Source: Bradyrhizobium sp. CCBAU 53340
GTDB lineage: Bacteria > Pseudomonadota > Alphaproteobacteria > Rhizobiales > Xanthobacteraceae
Length of the DNA: 64,000 bases
Direction of reading: 5' to 3'
Assembly: GCF_015291645.1 (NCBI RefSeq)
Contig: NZ_CP030055.1
Location: forward strand, 2,914,001 to 2,978,000
Under the pieces are notes generated by a model. That model had not been told where the DNA came from, made no database searches, and saw nothing but the letters and a program-made list of their open reading frames with translations. How positions within the stretch are numbered: position 1 is the first letter of the stretch; each line of letters begins with the position of its first letter. Shown here piece by piece: positions 18,489 through 26,452 of the stretch. The position numbers and the translations under genes are program-made.

Positions 18489-18728
18489 ATGCGTATCTTG
18501 GCGTTGGCGGTAGTCTGGTGCTTCGTGGCCCTGCCTTGCTTTGCCCAAACAATCCTCAAATCCGAGCCTCTGATGTTGGCACCTTACGAGGTTGCCTTCG
18601 TGAAGGACCTCGCCTGTCCGTCCGGCCGGGTGCTGAAGGTGACCGGGGCGATCCGCGGGCTGCACCGTCGCAAGGCCTGCGTCGCGCTCGCCGGTGAGCA
18701 GGCCTCGCTGGCGACCGCGACGCCCTGA
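18489..18728 (+). CDS. small exported protein, unknown function
   Basis: A 79-residue protein starting MRILALAVVWCFVALPCFAQ, a short signal peptide cleaved near CFA-Q. The mature 60 residues (ILKSEPLMLAPYEVAFVKDL, then CPSGRVLKVTGAIRGLHRRK) look like a compact conserved unit of a kind I associate with Bradyrhizobium small secreted proteins, but I cannot name the family with confidence. Two mature cysteines could pair. The frame extends upstream to 18420 without a binding site. Confidence 0.65.
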   Translation: MRILALAVVWCFVALPCFAQTILKSEPLMLAPYEVAFVKDLACPSGRVLKVTGAIRGLHRRKACVALAGEQASLATATP

Positions 18729-18748
18729 GGCGGCCTTGCGGCCGCGCC

Positions 18749-19003
18749 TTACGGGCTTAGCTGAAGCTCCATCCTGGATTCCCGCTCGGCGTCCGCCTTG
18801 TTCTTGGCGGGATCTTCGCCTTGGGCGGCGGGGCACGATTTGACTTCATAGTCATTGTCGAGAACCCGGCGCGGACCCTGTCGCTCCTCGTCGGTGCCGA
18901 CATCCACAACGAGGCCGCTCCGCTGCGCGAGCTTCCAGACGTCAGCCTCGCTCGGATAGGCTTTGCTGATCTGGCTGTCGTTGCAGAACAGGGCGTAGGG
19001 CAT
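18749..19003 (-). CDS. small conserved hypothetical protein
   Basis: An 84-residue cytoplasmic protein starting MPYALFCNDSQISKAYPSEA, with GGAGCGGAGAAC just ahead of the ATG. The C-terminal half is highly charged (DPAKNKADAERESRMELQ). No domain recognised. It is convergent with the preceding small exported-protein gene, with a 20-base gap. The strong binding site and even composition argue that it is real. Confidence 0.65.
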   Translation of the reverse strand: MPYALFCNDSQISKAYPSEADVWKLAQRSGLVVDVGTDEERQGPRRVLDNDYEVKSCPAAQGEDPAKNKADAERESRMELQLSP

Positions 19004-19166
19004 GTTCTCCGCTCCCGGAAAGCGCGTTAACGGCCGGAGGGGGCGAGGGTTCCGGGTCAATCACGGGGGCGTGATCGGGGGCCTCCGGCCGCCGGAGCCT
19101 GAGTCCTTAACGAGTCCTGAATCCCCAAAAAAAGAAACTTTGGGACTCGTTTGGCGGAATCAGCGG

Positions 19167-19286
19167 ATGTTTCAGGCCATGACGACGGACCTGAAAACCT
19201 GCTGCGGGCATATGCTCCTGCCACTGACGCTGGCACTGTTTGGAGCCTGCGCAGCCAATCTCTGGCTGGTGTGGTCCTGGCTGTAA
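19167..19286 (+). CDS. possible 39-residue membrane peptide
   Basis: An ATG at 19167 opens a 39-residue frame (MFQAMTTDLKTCCGHMLLPL then a hydrophobic tail ending NLWLVWSWL). It would be a single-pass membrane peptide in an otherwise empty gap between two minus-strand genes. The ribosome binding site is weak, so this is a tentative call. Confidence 0.3.
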   Translation: MFQAMTTDLKTCCGHMLLPLTLALFGACAANLWLVWSWL

Positions 19287-19313
19287 GTTCTCGGGCTTGT
19301 AAGCGAGCCAGCC

Positions 19314-19700
19314 TCACTTCGGTGCCGGTGGCGGGGGCAGCGTATCGCGAATGGCGGCGCGTAGCTTGGTCAGGGTCGTCGCGCAATATTCCTCGCGCTC
19401 GCGCTCGAAGCGCTCCTGGTGCTTTCTGAAACTGGCGATGCGGGCCTGCATCTCGCTGCGGAAGTCACTTGTCCGTGGAGCGGCCGGTAACGGCTGCGGT
19501 GGCGAGATAGTCTGCGGGGGTACGGCGTCCGGCGGTTCGAACGCGACAGCCACGGCCTGTACAGAAATGATCTCCACCGCCGGGACGGGCGTAGCCGCAG
19601 CGGTATCCTGTTGACGAAGGTCGTCCTTCTTGCCGGAGACTGATTGCACGAAGGCCAGTGTCTGCGCGATCAGTGCGTCGCGCTCCCTGATCCACTTCAT
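19314..19700 (-). CDS. hypothetical protein with coiled-coil and proline-rich linker
   Basis: A 128-residue protein starting MKWIRERDALIAQTLAFVQS, with GGGTGGGTGGACC ahead of the ATG. An amphipathic N-terminal helix is followed by a Pro/Ala/Val linker (residues 40-75) and a C-terminal charged helix (MQARIASFRKHQERFERERE) likely to form a coiled coil. It ends in PPPPAPK. No signal peptide and no recognised domain. The 12-residue longer frame upstream is less likely. Confidence 0.65.
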   Translation of the reverse strand: MKWIRERDALIAQTLAFVQSVSGKKDDLRQQDTAAATPVPAVEIISVQAVAVAFEPPDAVPPQTISPPQPLPAAPRTSDFRSEMQARIASFRKHQERFEREREEYCATTLTKLRAAIRDTLPPPPAPK

Positions 19701-19806
19701 GGTCCACCCACCCTGTTGGAGCCATTCCATCAAAGCTAGAGCGCCGAATCAAGCGGGCTGTTTGCAAGGGATTGCATATTTTTCCCGGACGCCTGACATT
19801 GGACGG

Positions 19807-19971
19807 ATGGAGTCCAAAGCCGCCCCATCCGACGAAGTGCAGGGCCTGCGACTTGTGCGCGCCTTTCTCTCGCTGCCGCCCGACAAACGGGCGGAGGTGA
19901 TCGCGTTTGTCGAGAATCTGGTGCGCGCCCATGCCCGACCCGACGACGGCCAGGGGGTCTCGCCAGCTTAA
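19807..19971 (+). CDS. small helical protein, 54 residues
   Basis: The ATG at 19807 follows GGACGG and opens MESKAAPSDEVQGLRLVRAF, continuing into an amphipathic helix pair (LSLPPDKRAEVIAFVENLVR). The segment resembles the C-terminal helix that follows XRE domains in larger regulators, but the DNA-binding part is absent. It could be a stand-alone small protein. Coding is supported by clean amphipathicity and a divergent position from the gene at 19700. Confidence 0.5.
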   Translation: MESKAAPSDEVQGLRLVRAFLSLPPDKRAEVIAFVENLVRAHARPDDGQGVSPA

Positions 19972-19994
19972 TCGCTACGCTGGGGACCTTGTAC

Positions 19995-20108
19995 TTATCG
20001 CGGCAGCAAGAACGCCATCGCGACGGCGAAAAGGAAGAGCGTCGCGACGACGGCCGCGACCGCTCCGGCGATGATCTTGGCGCTTTCTCGGCTGGTGTAG
20101 GGTCGCAT
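19995..20108 (-). CDS. 37-residue single-pass membrane protein
   Basis: Reading the minus strand from 20108 gives ATG CGA CCC TAC and a 37-residue protein: a polar N terminus (MRPYTSRESAKIIAGAVAAV) then VATLFLFAVAMAFLLPR, a clean membrane helix ending in Arg-stop (TAA). It fits exactly the gap between 19971 and the methyltransferase start at 20209. It has no homology I can assign. The shape (short charged head, one alanine-rich helix, basic end) is typical of conserved small membrane proteins. Confidence 0.5.
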   Translation of the reverse strand: MRPYTSRESAKIIAGAVAAVVATLFLFAVAMAFLLPR

Positions 20109-20208
20109 GCAGCGTGTATGCTACCTTATGTTGAGGTCTGGTCCAATCTGTGGTCAGTCGTCGTCCCGCACTTTCGCGCGGCGAACATCAACTCCCGAAG
20201 GCCGAGAT

Positions 20209-20928
20209 ATGAACGAGGATGTCAGCGGCGGCTGGAGCACGTCCGCGGCCGCCTGGATCGTCGAGCAGGGTGACGACGGCGATTATGGCCGCCGTTTCGT
20301 GCTCGATGCGCCGATGCGGGCGCGCGTCGAGGGACGCGGCTTCCGCGATGCGCTCGATGTCGGCTGCGGGGAAGGGCGCTTCTGCCGCATCATGCAGCGC
20401 GCCGGCATCCGCACCACCGGCATCGATCCGACCGAGGCGTTGCTCGCGCGCGCCAGGCAATTGGATCCGCAGGGCGACTATCGGCTCGGCCGTGCCGAGA
20501 CGATGAAGGTCGGTGCGGAGTTCGACCTGGTCGTCAGCTATCTCACTCTGGTCGACATGCCCGATCTCGTCGCGGCTATCGCCAAGATGGTGGCGGCGCT
20601 GCGGCCGGGTGGCACGCTGCTGATCGCCAATTTGACCAGCTTCAACACCGCCGGGCAGCCCGAAGGTTGGACGTGGGACGGCGAGAACGGCGTCCGTTTC
20701 GCCATCGACCATTACATGGACGAGCGCGCGGTCTGGTTGACCTGGCGCGGCATCCGAATCCAGAACTGGCACCGCCCGCTCAGCACCTACATGACACTGC
20801 TGCTCGACCACGGCCTGCTGCTGCGCCTGTTCGTCGAGCCGGAGCCTGTCGGGGGCGATCCCGCAAAAATTGCGAGGCACCGTCGTGTGCCGTACTTCCA
20901 CATCATGGAATGGCAGAAGCCGGCATGA
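20209..20928 (+). CDS. class I SAM-dependent methyltransferase
   Basis: A 239-residue methyltransferase with the Rossmann-fold SAM motif ALDVGCGEGRFCRIMQRAG (motif I), TTGIDPTEALLARAR (acidic residue of motif II), FDLVVSYLTLVDMPDLVAAI (motif IV) and ALRPGGTLLIAN (motif VI). The start MNEDVSGGWS at 20209 is the first in-frame ATG that keeps the natural N terminus. The substrate is unknown. It is convergent with the dienelactone hydrolase-like gene, with a 10-base gap. Confidence 0.88.
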   Translation: MNEDVSGGWSTSAAAWIVEQGDDGDYGRRFVLDAPMRARVEGRGFRDALDVGCGEGRFCRIMQRAGIRTTGIDPTEALLARARQLDPQGDYRLGRAETMKVGAEFDLVVSYLTLVDMPDLVAAIAKMVAALRPGGTLLIANLTSFNTAGQPEGWTWDGENGVRFAIDHYMDERAVWLTWRGIRIQNWHRPLSTYMTLLLDHGLLLRLFVEPEPVGGDPAKIARHRRVPYFHIMEWQKPA

Positions 20929-20938
20929 CGTGTCGCGG

Positions 20939-21694
20939 TCAGGCGGCGAGCCGCGCCTCGAAGAATTTCGTGACCCGATCGATCGCATCCGCCGTCATCG
21001 GATCGGTGTCGGAGAAATCAAAGCCGTGAGCCTTGCCCGGATAGGGCACAAACTCGGTCTCGGCGCCGGCCAATTTGCCGAGCGCAACCAGTTGCCGACC
21101 TTCAGCGATCGGGACGTTCCGGTCTTCCTCGCCATGGAGTACGATGAGCGGCGGCATGTGCTTGATCTTGGTGGTCATAGCCTGGGGCATGCCGCCATAG
21201 AGCGCCGCGAGGGCTGCGATACGGAGGTCGCGCGCCGCGGCCTCGGCGGCGATGTAACTCCCCAGCGAAAAGCCGAGCAAGCCGACGCGTCCCGAACAGT
21301 CGGAGCGGCCGAGCACGGCCGTCACGGTGGCGGCGACAATATCGGCCCAGCCGTCGAACCGTGTCGTCTCGTAAGCCTCACGGATCTCATGCGAGGTGGA
21401 TGTCAACGCGGCCATGTCGGCTGGCGTCATGTAGCGGAGAAAATAGGTATCGATGCCCCGTGCCGTCAGCGCATCGGCGTAACGCTCGTAAGCGCGCGGC
21501 TTGAGCTCGACGCCGCGGGCGCCGTGCAGCGCGATCACGGCGGGACGCCTCTCCGATCCGGCCGCCGCATAACGCGACACGGAGAGGCTGTCGCCGCCGG
21601 AGGTGACCTTGAACTCTTCGCCGGAAGCGCCGTGTGCGGCGATGGGGGAGAGCAGGGTGGCAAGGCCAGCTAGGACCGTTCGTCGGGCGATCAT
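20939..21694 (-). CDS. exported dienelactone hydrolase-like alpha/beta hydrolase
   Basis: A 251-residue protein with an N-terminal export signal (MIARRTVLAGLATLLSPIAA; the RR pair followed by TVLAG makes a Tat route possible). The hydrolase core shows VIALHGARGVELKPRAYERY, the nucleophile Ser in GLLGFSLGSYIAAE, the acid in LHGEEDRNVP and the base in GKAHGFDF. Classic dienelactone hydrolase has Cys as nucleophile, so this is a serine relative of unknown substrate. A very long upstream frame (to 22552) is an artefact of the antisense of the next gene. Confidence 0.88.
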   Translation of the reverse strand: MIARRTVLAGLATLLSPIAAHGASGEEFKVTSGGDSLSVSRYAAAGSERRPAVIALHGARGVELKPRAYERYADALTARGIDTYFLRYMTPADMAALTSTSHEIREAYETTRFDGWADIVAATVTAVLGRSDCSGRVGLLGFSLGSYIAAEAAARDLRIAALAALYGGMPQAMTTKIKHMPPLIVLHGEEDRNVPIAEGRQLVALGKLAGAETEFVPYPGKAHGFDFSDTDPMTADAIDRVTKFFEARLAA

Positions 21695-21763
21695 CAGCGA
21701 ACCTGCCTCGCGGGAAATTCCGGATTGAATACTTCGCGCGTATAGTATGCTTGCGACGGAATC

Positions 21764-22495
21764 TTGACGCGAGTCCATCCGGTGATTTCCAATCGTCCCC
21801 CTGTGCTCGCCCATGAGCGGTTCGTTGCCGACCGCGCGAATTTTGCCGGCCTCGACCTCGCCGCCCGCTTCGAGCGGATCGAACAGACCAACCTGTGGGG
21901 AGCTGCAACCTCGGTCTCGGGTCTCGGCTCGGAGGATCGCGCCACCGCTGCGGTCCGCGAAGCATTGCCCGGCCTGTTGCAGCGGCTCGGCGCGCGTTCG
22001 CTGCTCGATGCGCCGTGCGGTGACGCCGGCTGGATCGGGAGCATGAAGCTCGACGTCGATTATATCGGCATCGACATCGTGCCGTCGCTGATCGGGGCCA
22101 ACAACGCGCGCGTCGCGCGAGGCGAAGCGCGCGGCCGCTTTCTCGTCGCCGACATCACGCACGATTTCCTGCCGGGTTGCGATGTCATCCTGTGCCGGGA
22201 TTGTCTCGTGCATCTGAGCTATCATAACATCGCGCGCGCCATCGCCCGCTTTCGTGCCAGCTGCGCGCAATTCCTGCTGGTCACGACGTTTCCGCAGTGG
22301 GAAGATAATCGAGATTGCGACGACGGCGATTGGCGCGCGCTCAACATGACGAGGTCGCCGTTCAACTGGCCGCGCGCGCGCGAGTTGATCAATGAGCGCT
22401 GCGACGAGGGCGATGGCGGCTGGCGCGACAAGAGCCTGGGGCTCTGGCGACTGGATGACTTGACCGGCCGCGAGTCCCCGGAGGTCAGCCGCTGA
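21764..22495 (+). CDS. class I SAM-dependent methyltransferase-like protein
   Basis: A 243-residue protein from a TTG at 21764 (a GTG at 21782 is an alternative). SAM-binding features are SLLDAPCGDAGWIGSMKLDV and DYIGIDIVPSLIGANN, with motif IV CDVILCRDCLVHLSYHNI. The tail WRDKSLGLWRLDDL matches proteins of this class that are often encoded near polysaccharide genes. An acyltransferase gene overlaps its 3' end by 11 bases on the other strand. Substrate unknown. Confidence 0.82.
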   Translation: MTRVHPVISNRPPVLAHERFVADRANFAGLDLAARFERIEQTNLWGAATSVSGLGSEDRATAAVREALPGLLQRLGARSLLDAPCGDAGWIGSMKLDVDYIGIDIVPSLIGANNARVARGEARGRFLVADITHDFLPGCDVILCRDCLVHLSYHNIARAIARFRASCAQFLLVTTFPQWEDNRDCDDGDWRALNMTRSPFNWPRARELINERCDEGDGGWRDKSLGLWRLDDLTGRESPEVSR

Positions 22496-23546
22496 CTGCG
22501 ACAGCAGGGCCGGGAGCAGGGATGCGCGAGCGGTCGGCGAGCCTGTTTCCAAGCGCGATGAATGGCGTTTCGATCGTGCGCCAGGTGAGGGTTGATACGA
22601 GGCAGCTCACTGCGAGCGCTGCAAACCGCCAGACTTCGCACAACCAGTCGGGCAAATGGTTGATCTGTAGGCCGAGCCATGCGGCATAGAAAAGGATAAT
22701 GCCGTGCAGGAGATAGATCGAGTACGAGGCGTCTCCGACCTTCACCAGCCAATGCAGGGATGGATGCGTCCACGGGACATTGATGTGAACCATCCCCAGC
22801 AGCATGAAGCCGAGGCAGATCGTCGTCGCGAACGGGAAGAGTTTCGCCGGTACGAGCCACAGCGACACTAGCCCGACGATGCCCCCGACGAGGGCGAACC
22901 ATGCCAGTGGCGGCATGATCCGCGCGGCGAGTGGCACCATCCGCACATATTTGCTGAGCATGAACACCAGAACGCCGGCAAGGAAATCTGCCTGATAGGT
23001 CGACACCAGATGGCATGACCACGGATTGTGGTAGGTGTACCCCGCCCAGGCCAGCGCGGCGAGCACAGCGGCAAGCCCAAGAACGCCGACGAGCGGGATC
23101 GTAATCGCCGCCAGCGCATAGAACACCAATTCGCGTTCGAGCGTCCAACTTACCGAATAGGCCGGCAGTCCATGCTGCGGAAGCAAGGTCAGTGAATAGA
23201 AATATTGTCCAGGAGTCACGGGGTCCGGATGCTTGCCATACCAGATCATCACTGCGACGATGGCCATGGCTGTCCAGTACAGAGGATAGAGACGGAAGAA
23301 GCGCTTGATGAAGAAACTGCGCAGCGTGAACGATGATTTGGCAACAACGAGGCAGATCACATAGCCGCTGATGGCGAAGAAAAAATCGACGCCCATGTGT
23401 CCCCAGTCAGTGAGGAACGGAATCGGATGCCGGGCAGCGTCGGGAAATACCCACCTGACCGACATATAGGAGTGATAATAGGCGACACTGAGCGCTGCGA
23501 TGGCGCGTGCAGCCTGCAACCCCTCGAGCTTGTGATCTTTCCCCAT
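22485..23546 (-). CDS. acyltransferase family 3 (OafA/YrhL-like) membrane protein
   Basis: A 353-residue integral membrane O-acyltransferase with about ten membrane helices. The N terminus KLEGLQAARAIAALSVAYYH carries the family's conserved RA and the catalytic-site His. HMGVDFFFAISGYVICLVVA and the R-x-x-R-like KRFFRLYPLYW segment are also diagnostic. It would transfer acetyl or succinyl groups to surface polysaccharides or other periplasmic acceptors. The gene overlaps the methyltransferase-like gene tail-to-tail by 11 bases. Confidence 0.9.
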   Translation of the reverse strand: MGKDHKLEGLQAARAIAALSVAYYHSYMSVRWVFPDAARHPIPFLTDWGHMGVDFFFAISGYVICLVVAKSSFTLRSFFIKRFFRLYPLYWTAMAIVAVMIWYGKHPDPVTPGQYFYSLTLLPQHGLPAYSVSWTLERELVFYALAAITIPLVGVLGLAAVLAALAWAGYTYHNPWSCHLVSTYQADFLAGVLVFMLSKYVRMVPLAARIMPPLAWFALVGGIVGLVSLWLVPAKLFPFATTICLGFMLLGMVHINVPWTHPSLHWLVKVGDASYSIYLLHGIILFYAAWLGLQINHLPDWLCEVWRFAALAVSCLVSTLTWRTIETPFIALGNRLADRSRIPAPGPAVAVSG

Positions 23547-23678
23547 CTGGATCTACCCTAAATGGAATTCAGCCGGAACAGCAAGGCCTTCCTATCTCAG
23601 GACGAGCATGCACGCGCGGCCGCTGGGCTTCCAGACGCGAGGTAAAGGTTGGAAGGATCAATCTCAGGAGTGCGTTTG

Positions 23679-24095
23679 ATGATCGACGCCAGATGCAGTT
23701 GTGGCGCGCTTGCGCTGTCGCTTCCGGGACCGGCCAAGCTGGTCGCGGCCTGTCACTGTCTCGAATGCCAGCGGCGGACCGGCGCACCATTCGGCGTTGG
23801 AGCCTTCTATCCGGTCGAGGCCGTCGCGATCTCGGGGACGCCGAAGGAATATGTTCGCTCAGGCGAGAGCGGCGGCAAGGTCCGCTGCTTTTTTTGCGCA
23901 GATTGCGGCTCGACGGTTTTTTGGAAGCCCGACAAGTTCCCTGGGATGATGGGTGTTGCCGTCGGCGCGATCGCTGACCCGAAGTTTCCGGCGCCGATCA
24001 AATCAGTGTTCGAGCGATCGAAGCATGGCTGGGTCGAGATCACGGGCGTCGGCATCGAGCATCTGCAAGGCAGTGCGCCGAAGCCTTCAGGCTGA
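23679..24095 (+). CDS. GFA family (CENP-V/glutathione-dependent formaldehyde-activating-like) zinc protein
   Basis: A 138-residue protein with the complete GFA zinc-binding pattern: CSCGALALSLPG, then ACHCLECQRRTGAPFG, then CFFCADCGSTVFW. AGGAG lies eight bases before ATG 23679. Members bind two zinc ions; the name comes from one debated formaldehyde enzyme, and the function of most members, including this one, is unknown. Confidence 0.9.
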   Translation: MIDARCSCGALALSLPGPAKLVAACHCLECQRRTGAPFGVGAFYPVEAVAISGTPKEYVRSGESGGKVRCFFCADCGSTVFWKPDKFPGMMGVAVGAIADPKFPAPIKSVFERSKHGWVEITGVGIEHLQGSAPKPSG

Positions 24096-24110
24096 AGGCA
24101 CATCAAGCGC

Positions 24111-24185
24111 TGGTGCCGGCTGAGGGGATTGAACCCCCGACCTTCGGTTTACAAAACCGCTGCTCTACCGCTGAGCTAAGCCGGC
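24111..24185 (-). tRNA. tRNA-Thr (anticodon TGT)
   Basis: On the minus strand the gene reads GCCGGCTTAGCTCAGCGGTA at its 5' end, with a 7-bp acceptor stem (one edge pair variable), a D-arm, an anticodon loop TTTGTAA and a T-arm GGGGG-TTCAATC-CCCTC. The CCA end is encoded (24111-24113). The anticodon TGT reads ACA threonine codons. Confidence 0.95.
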
Positions 24186-24298
24186 GACGCCGCAAGGGAA
24201 GCGGGCAGGGCCGGCACGCGCCGGGCTGCCCGCCCGCGCGTCGCAATACCAGACTTGGTTGGAAAGTGCCAGAACCCGCGTGTCTCTTGTCGGCATGA

Positions 24299-24323
24299 AA
24301 CAGGCGGCCCTGAGCCGCCTGTT
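24299..24323 (-). terminator. terminator of the minus-strand secreted protein gene
   Basis: A perfect 10-bp stem (24299-24308 with 24314-24323) with a 5-base loop lies 27 bases beyond the stop of the gene at 24350-24817. In the minus direction the stem ends in GTTT. Confidence 0.75.
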
Positions 24324-24349
24324 CGCGTGCATGCGAGAGTTGGACCGGC

Positions 24350-24817
24350 TTACTGACAGATGTGCCGGCGGCCGTCCTCGCCCTTGAACCAGGTACCGGG
24401 CGTACAGACGAAACCGTTGCGCTGGGCGTAGCTGCGGGTGTCCCAACCGCGATTGTCCCAGCCACGATTGTCATAGGCGTAGCTGTTGTCCATGGCGCGG
24501 AACGGGGCGGTTGCGATCGCGCCGGCAGTGCCGATCGCAGCGCCGGCCACGTCACCCGCAACGTCGGTCGGCCAGAAGCCGGTGTGCGTCCTGTTCCAGT
24601 CGTTATTCCAGTCGCGATTGGTCTGGCGGTAGCTCACACGGCGATGCCGATAGCCGTTGTCGGTATAGGGATTGCCGGGTCCGAGGTTCGTGCAGTTGGC
24701 GTTGGGGAATTGCGCCGCACAGCGTCCCGGGTTGGTCACGACCGCTTGCGCCATCGCAGAGCCGGACACCAGGGTCGCCGCAATCGCGGCTGCGCCGAGA
24801 AGTTGCATCTTCGTCAT
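24350..24817 (-). CDS. small exported protein rich in Asn/Tyr/Trp
   Basis: A 155-residue protein with a clear signal peptide (MTKMQLLGAAAIAATLVSGS, cleavage after AMA). GGGAGACAACA precedes the ATG. The mature part contains a cysteine pair (RCAAQFPNANC), a glycine/alanine-rich segment (DVAGDVAGAAIGTAGAIATA) that may contact the membrane, tandem W-D-N-R-G units (residues 120-130) and a C-terminal CTPGTWFKGEDGRRHIC with two more cysteines. No named domain. Ends in its own terminator, next to tRNA-Thr. Confidence 0.75.
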   Translation of the reverse strand: MTKMQLLGAAAIAATLVSGSAMAQAVVTNPGRCAAQFPNANCTNLGPGNPYTDNGYRHRRVSYRQTNRDWNNDWNRTHTGFWPTDVAGDVAGAAIGTAGAIATAPFRAMDNSYAYDNRGWDNRGWDTRSYAQRNGFVCTPGTWFKGEDGRRHICQ

Positions 24818-25085
24818 TGTTGTCTCCCATCCAATTGACGGGGGGCTAAATGTCGGGGGCGCTCGTCGTTCCGGACGTCAGGCTGATTTTCCGACGACCT
24901 CGGGTCAAACGGATGTGAGCGGATGGGAACAAGGCCCGGCCGTTAACGCTTCGCTAGTGCGCGTTGCAGCATTTGAGCAGAGCGAAACCCTTACGCGTTA
25001 GGCTTACCGGAATTTGGTGAGCTGTCCTTAACCCTCTCTATGCGGCCTTCCGATAGGTTGTGTTCCGGACAACCGGGATACTTCC

Positions 25086-25571
25086 ATGCGCGTTATGGCG
25101 CTTGCGACCTTTCTGATCGGACTGCCCGCGACGGCCTTTGCCGGCGGCGGTTTCGATATCGTCGTGCCCGGCCGTCCCGGCGTGCCCATCATCATCAACA
25201 ATATCGATGCGTCCTACAGCGTCATCGAAGGTGTCTGGGGCCTGGGTAAGAATGTCCAGGTGCAGCCCACGATCTATGGCGGGACATATGTCCCGGAACG
25301 GCAGCCATCCGATGTCGGCCATTATTATCCGAGCCTGGGCTTGCAGCCCGGCTATGGCCGCCTCGAGGTCGAGCCACCCGCGAACCGCAAATTGCCAAAG
25401 CCGGCGGAGAGCTATCACCAGAGTTGGGGCGCCTCGTCAGCGCCGCTGCCGCCGCAAATGGATGTGCCGGTCAACCCGCCACCGGTGATCCTCGCACCCG
25501 AGATCAACGACCATCCGCGGCGTCCACGACCAAGACCGCATGAAGAAATGCCCGGCAAGCCGCCGGGTTAG
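25086..25571 (+). CDS. exported proline-rich protein, unknown function
   Basis: A 161-residue protein with a signal peptide (MRVMALATFLIGLPATAFAG). The mature N-terminal part (GFDIVVPGRPGVPIIINNID) looks beta-stranded and continues to a Pro-rich C-terminal half that ends in a run of arginine and proline. The next gene starts 43 bases later on the same strand and is also a small exported protein, so they probably form one transcript, closed by the terminator at 26123. No family recognised. Confidence 0.75.
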   Translation: MRVMALATFLIGLPATAFAGGGFDIVVPGRPGVPIIINNIDASYSVIEGVWGLGKNVQVQPTIYGGTYVPERQPSDVGHYYPSLGLQPGYGRLEVEPPANRKLPKPAESYHQSWGASSAPLPPQMDVPVNPPPVILAPEINDHPRRPRPRPHEEMPGKPPG

Positions 25572-25614
25572 AAACGTCAAAATCAAACAAGACGAAAATC
25601 AACAGGAGAGAGTA

Positions 25615-26100
25615 ATGCGTCAAATGATTTCGGGACTGGTCGCGGCGGCTGCCGTGATGTTTGTGGGCGCTGCGCCCGCCATGGCCTGCGGCTTCAGCCC
25701 GTGCGAGCCGGTTGCACCGGTGTTCTCCGGCTGCAACACCGGCTGCGGCGGTTATGGCTACGGCGCCGGCTACGGTTATGGCTATGAGCGCCTCGCCGAG
25801 CCGACCACGCAATATTACTACGTCAACCAGGGCCCGACCTACACCGGTCCGGGCGCCTTCGCGCCGTATCCGACCTACCAGGAAGACGCGGTCGTTGCGC
25901 CCGCCAATTATGGCTACGGCTATGGCTATCGCGCTGCCTATCCCTATCACCGCCCGTACTACCGTCCGTACCGCTACGGCTACGGCCCGCGCTACGGCTA
26001 CCTGCCGCGCACGCATTACGGCTATGGTCCGCGCTATGGCTACACCCATCGCTACGCACCGTATTACGGCGGCCATCGCGTGCTGCGCCGCTATTACTGA
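25615..26100 (+). CDS. exported Gly/Tyr-rich repetitive protein
   Basis: The ATG at 25615 follows AACAGGAGAGAGTA, an excellent binding site, giving 161 residues. A signal peptide (MRQMISGLVAAAAVMFVGAA) ends near AMA-C. The mature part starts with four cysteines (residues 24-45) and is then dominated by G-Y-G-Y, R-Y-G-Y-G-P and H-R-P-Y-Y units. Such tyrosine/glycine-rich proteins are thought to be surface or matrix components, but no function can be assigned here. Confidence 0.8.
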   Translation: MRQMISGLVAAAAVMFVGAAPAMACGFSPCEPVAPVFSGCNTGCGGYGYGAGYGYGYERLAEPTTQYYYVNQGPTYTGPGAFAPYPTYQEDAVVAPANYGYGYGYRAAYPYHRPYYRPYRYGYGPRYGYLPRTHYGYGPRYGYTHRYAPYYGGHRVLRRYY

Positions 26101-26122
26101 TCTCTTATCGCTGAGCCAAAAG

Positions 26123-26156
26123 AAGCGCCCGTTCGCACGAATGCGGACGGGCGCTT
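26123..26156 (+). terminator. strong intrinsic terminator after the Gly/Tyr-rich gene
   Basis: A 15-bp stem with one G-T wobble (26123-26137 with 26142-26156) and a CGAA tetraloop starts 23 bases after the stop, and is followed by TGCTTTGTCT. Confidence 0.88.
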
Positions 26157-26345
26157 TGCTTTGTCTCCAAAACAACCCCATGCACAGTAGCCGGGGACAG
26201 CGAAATCAACGACTTGAAGCGCAACGCGGTCGAGATGCGCGATCATGGCCCCTTGGCGTGCTATTCGATGTCGAAAAACCGAAAATTCCTTGATCCGTCG
26301 GGCAAAACAGGGGTACTATGGCATCATCCGGATATGCAGGCGACG

Positions 26346-26452
26346 CCTAAAGCGCTCGCGCTTTAGGTCAGTGCTTGAGCATGATCTCCGCGCAAACGCG
26401 TTCCGCGTTTGTCGCGAGGGAAAACCGCTACGCACTTTTCCGGATCATGCTC
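26346..26452. repeat. composite palindromic repeat (rhizobial RIME-like element)
   Basis: The element has two parts. A 9-bp perfect hairpin at 26346-26354 and 26359-26367 (CCTAAAGCG, CTCG loop) is followed by a unit bounded by GAGCATGATC (26377-26386) and its reverse complement GATCATGCTC (26443-26452), with AAACGCG-type inner palindromes and GGATCATGCTC at its end. Units of this design are dispersed in rhizobial genomes (RIME-type, general knowledge). The right arm reaches the stop codon of rlmB (26452-26454). The rest of the gap 26157-26345 shows nothing else. Confidence 0.75.
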
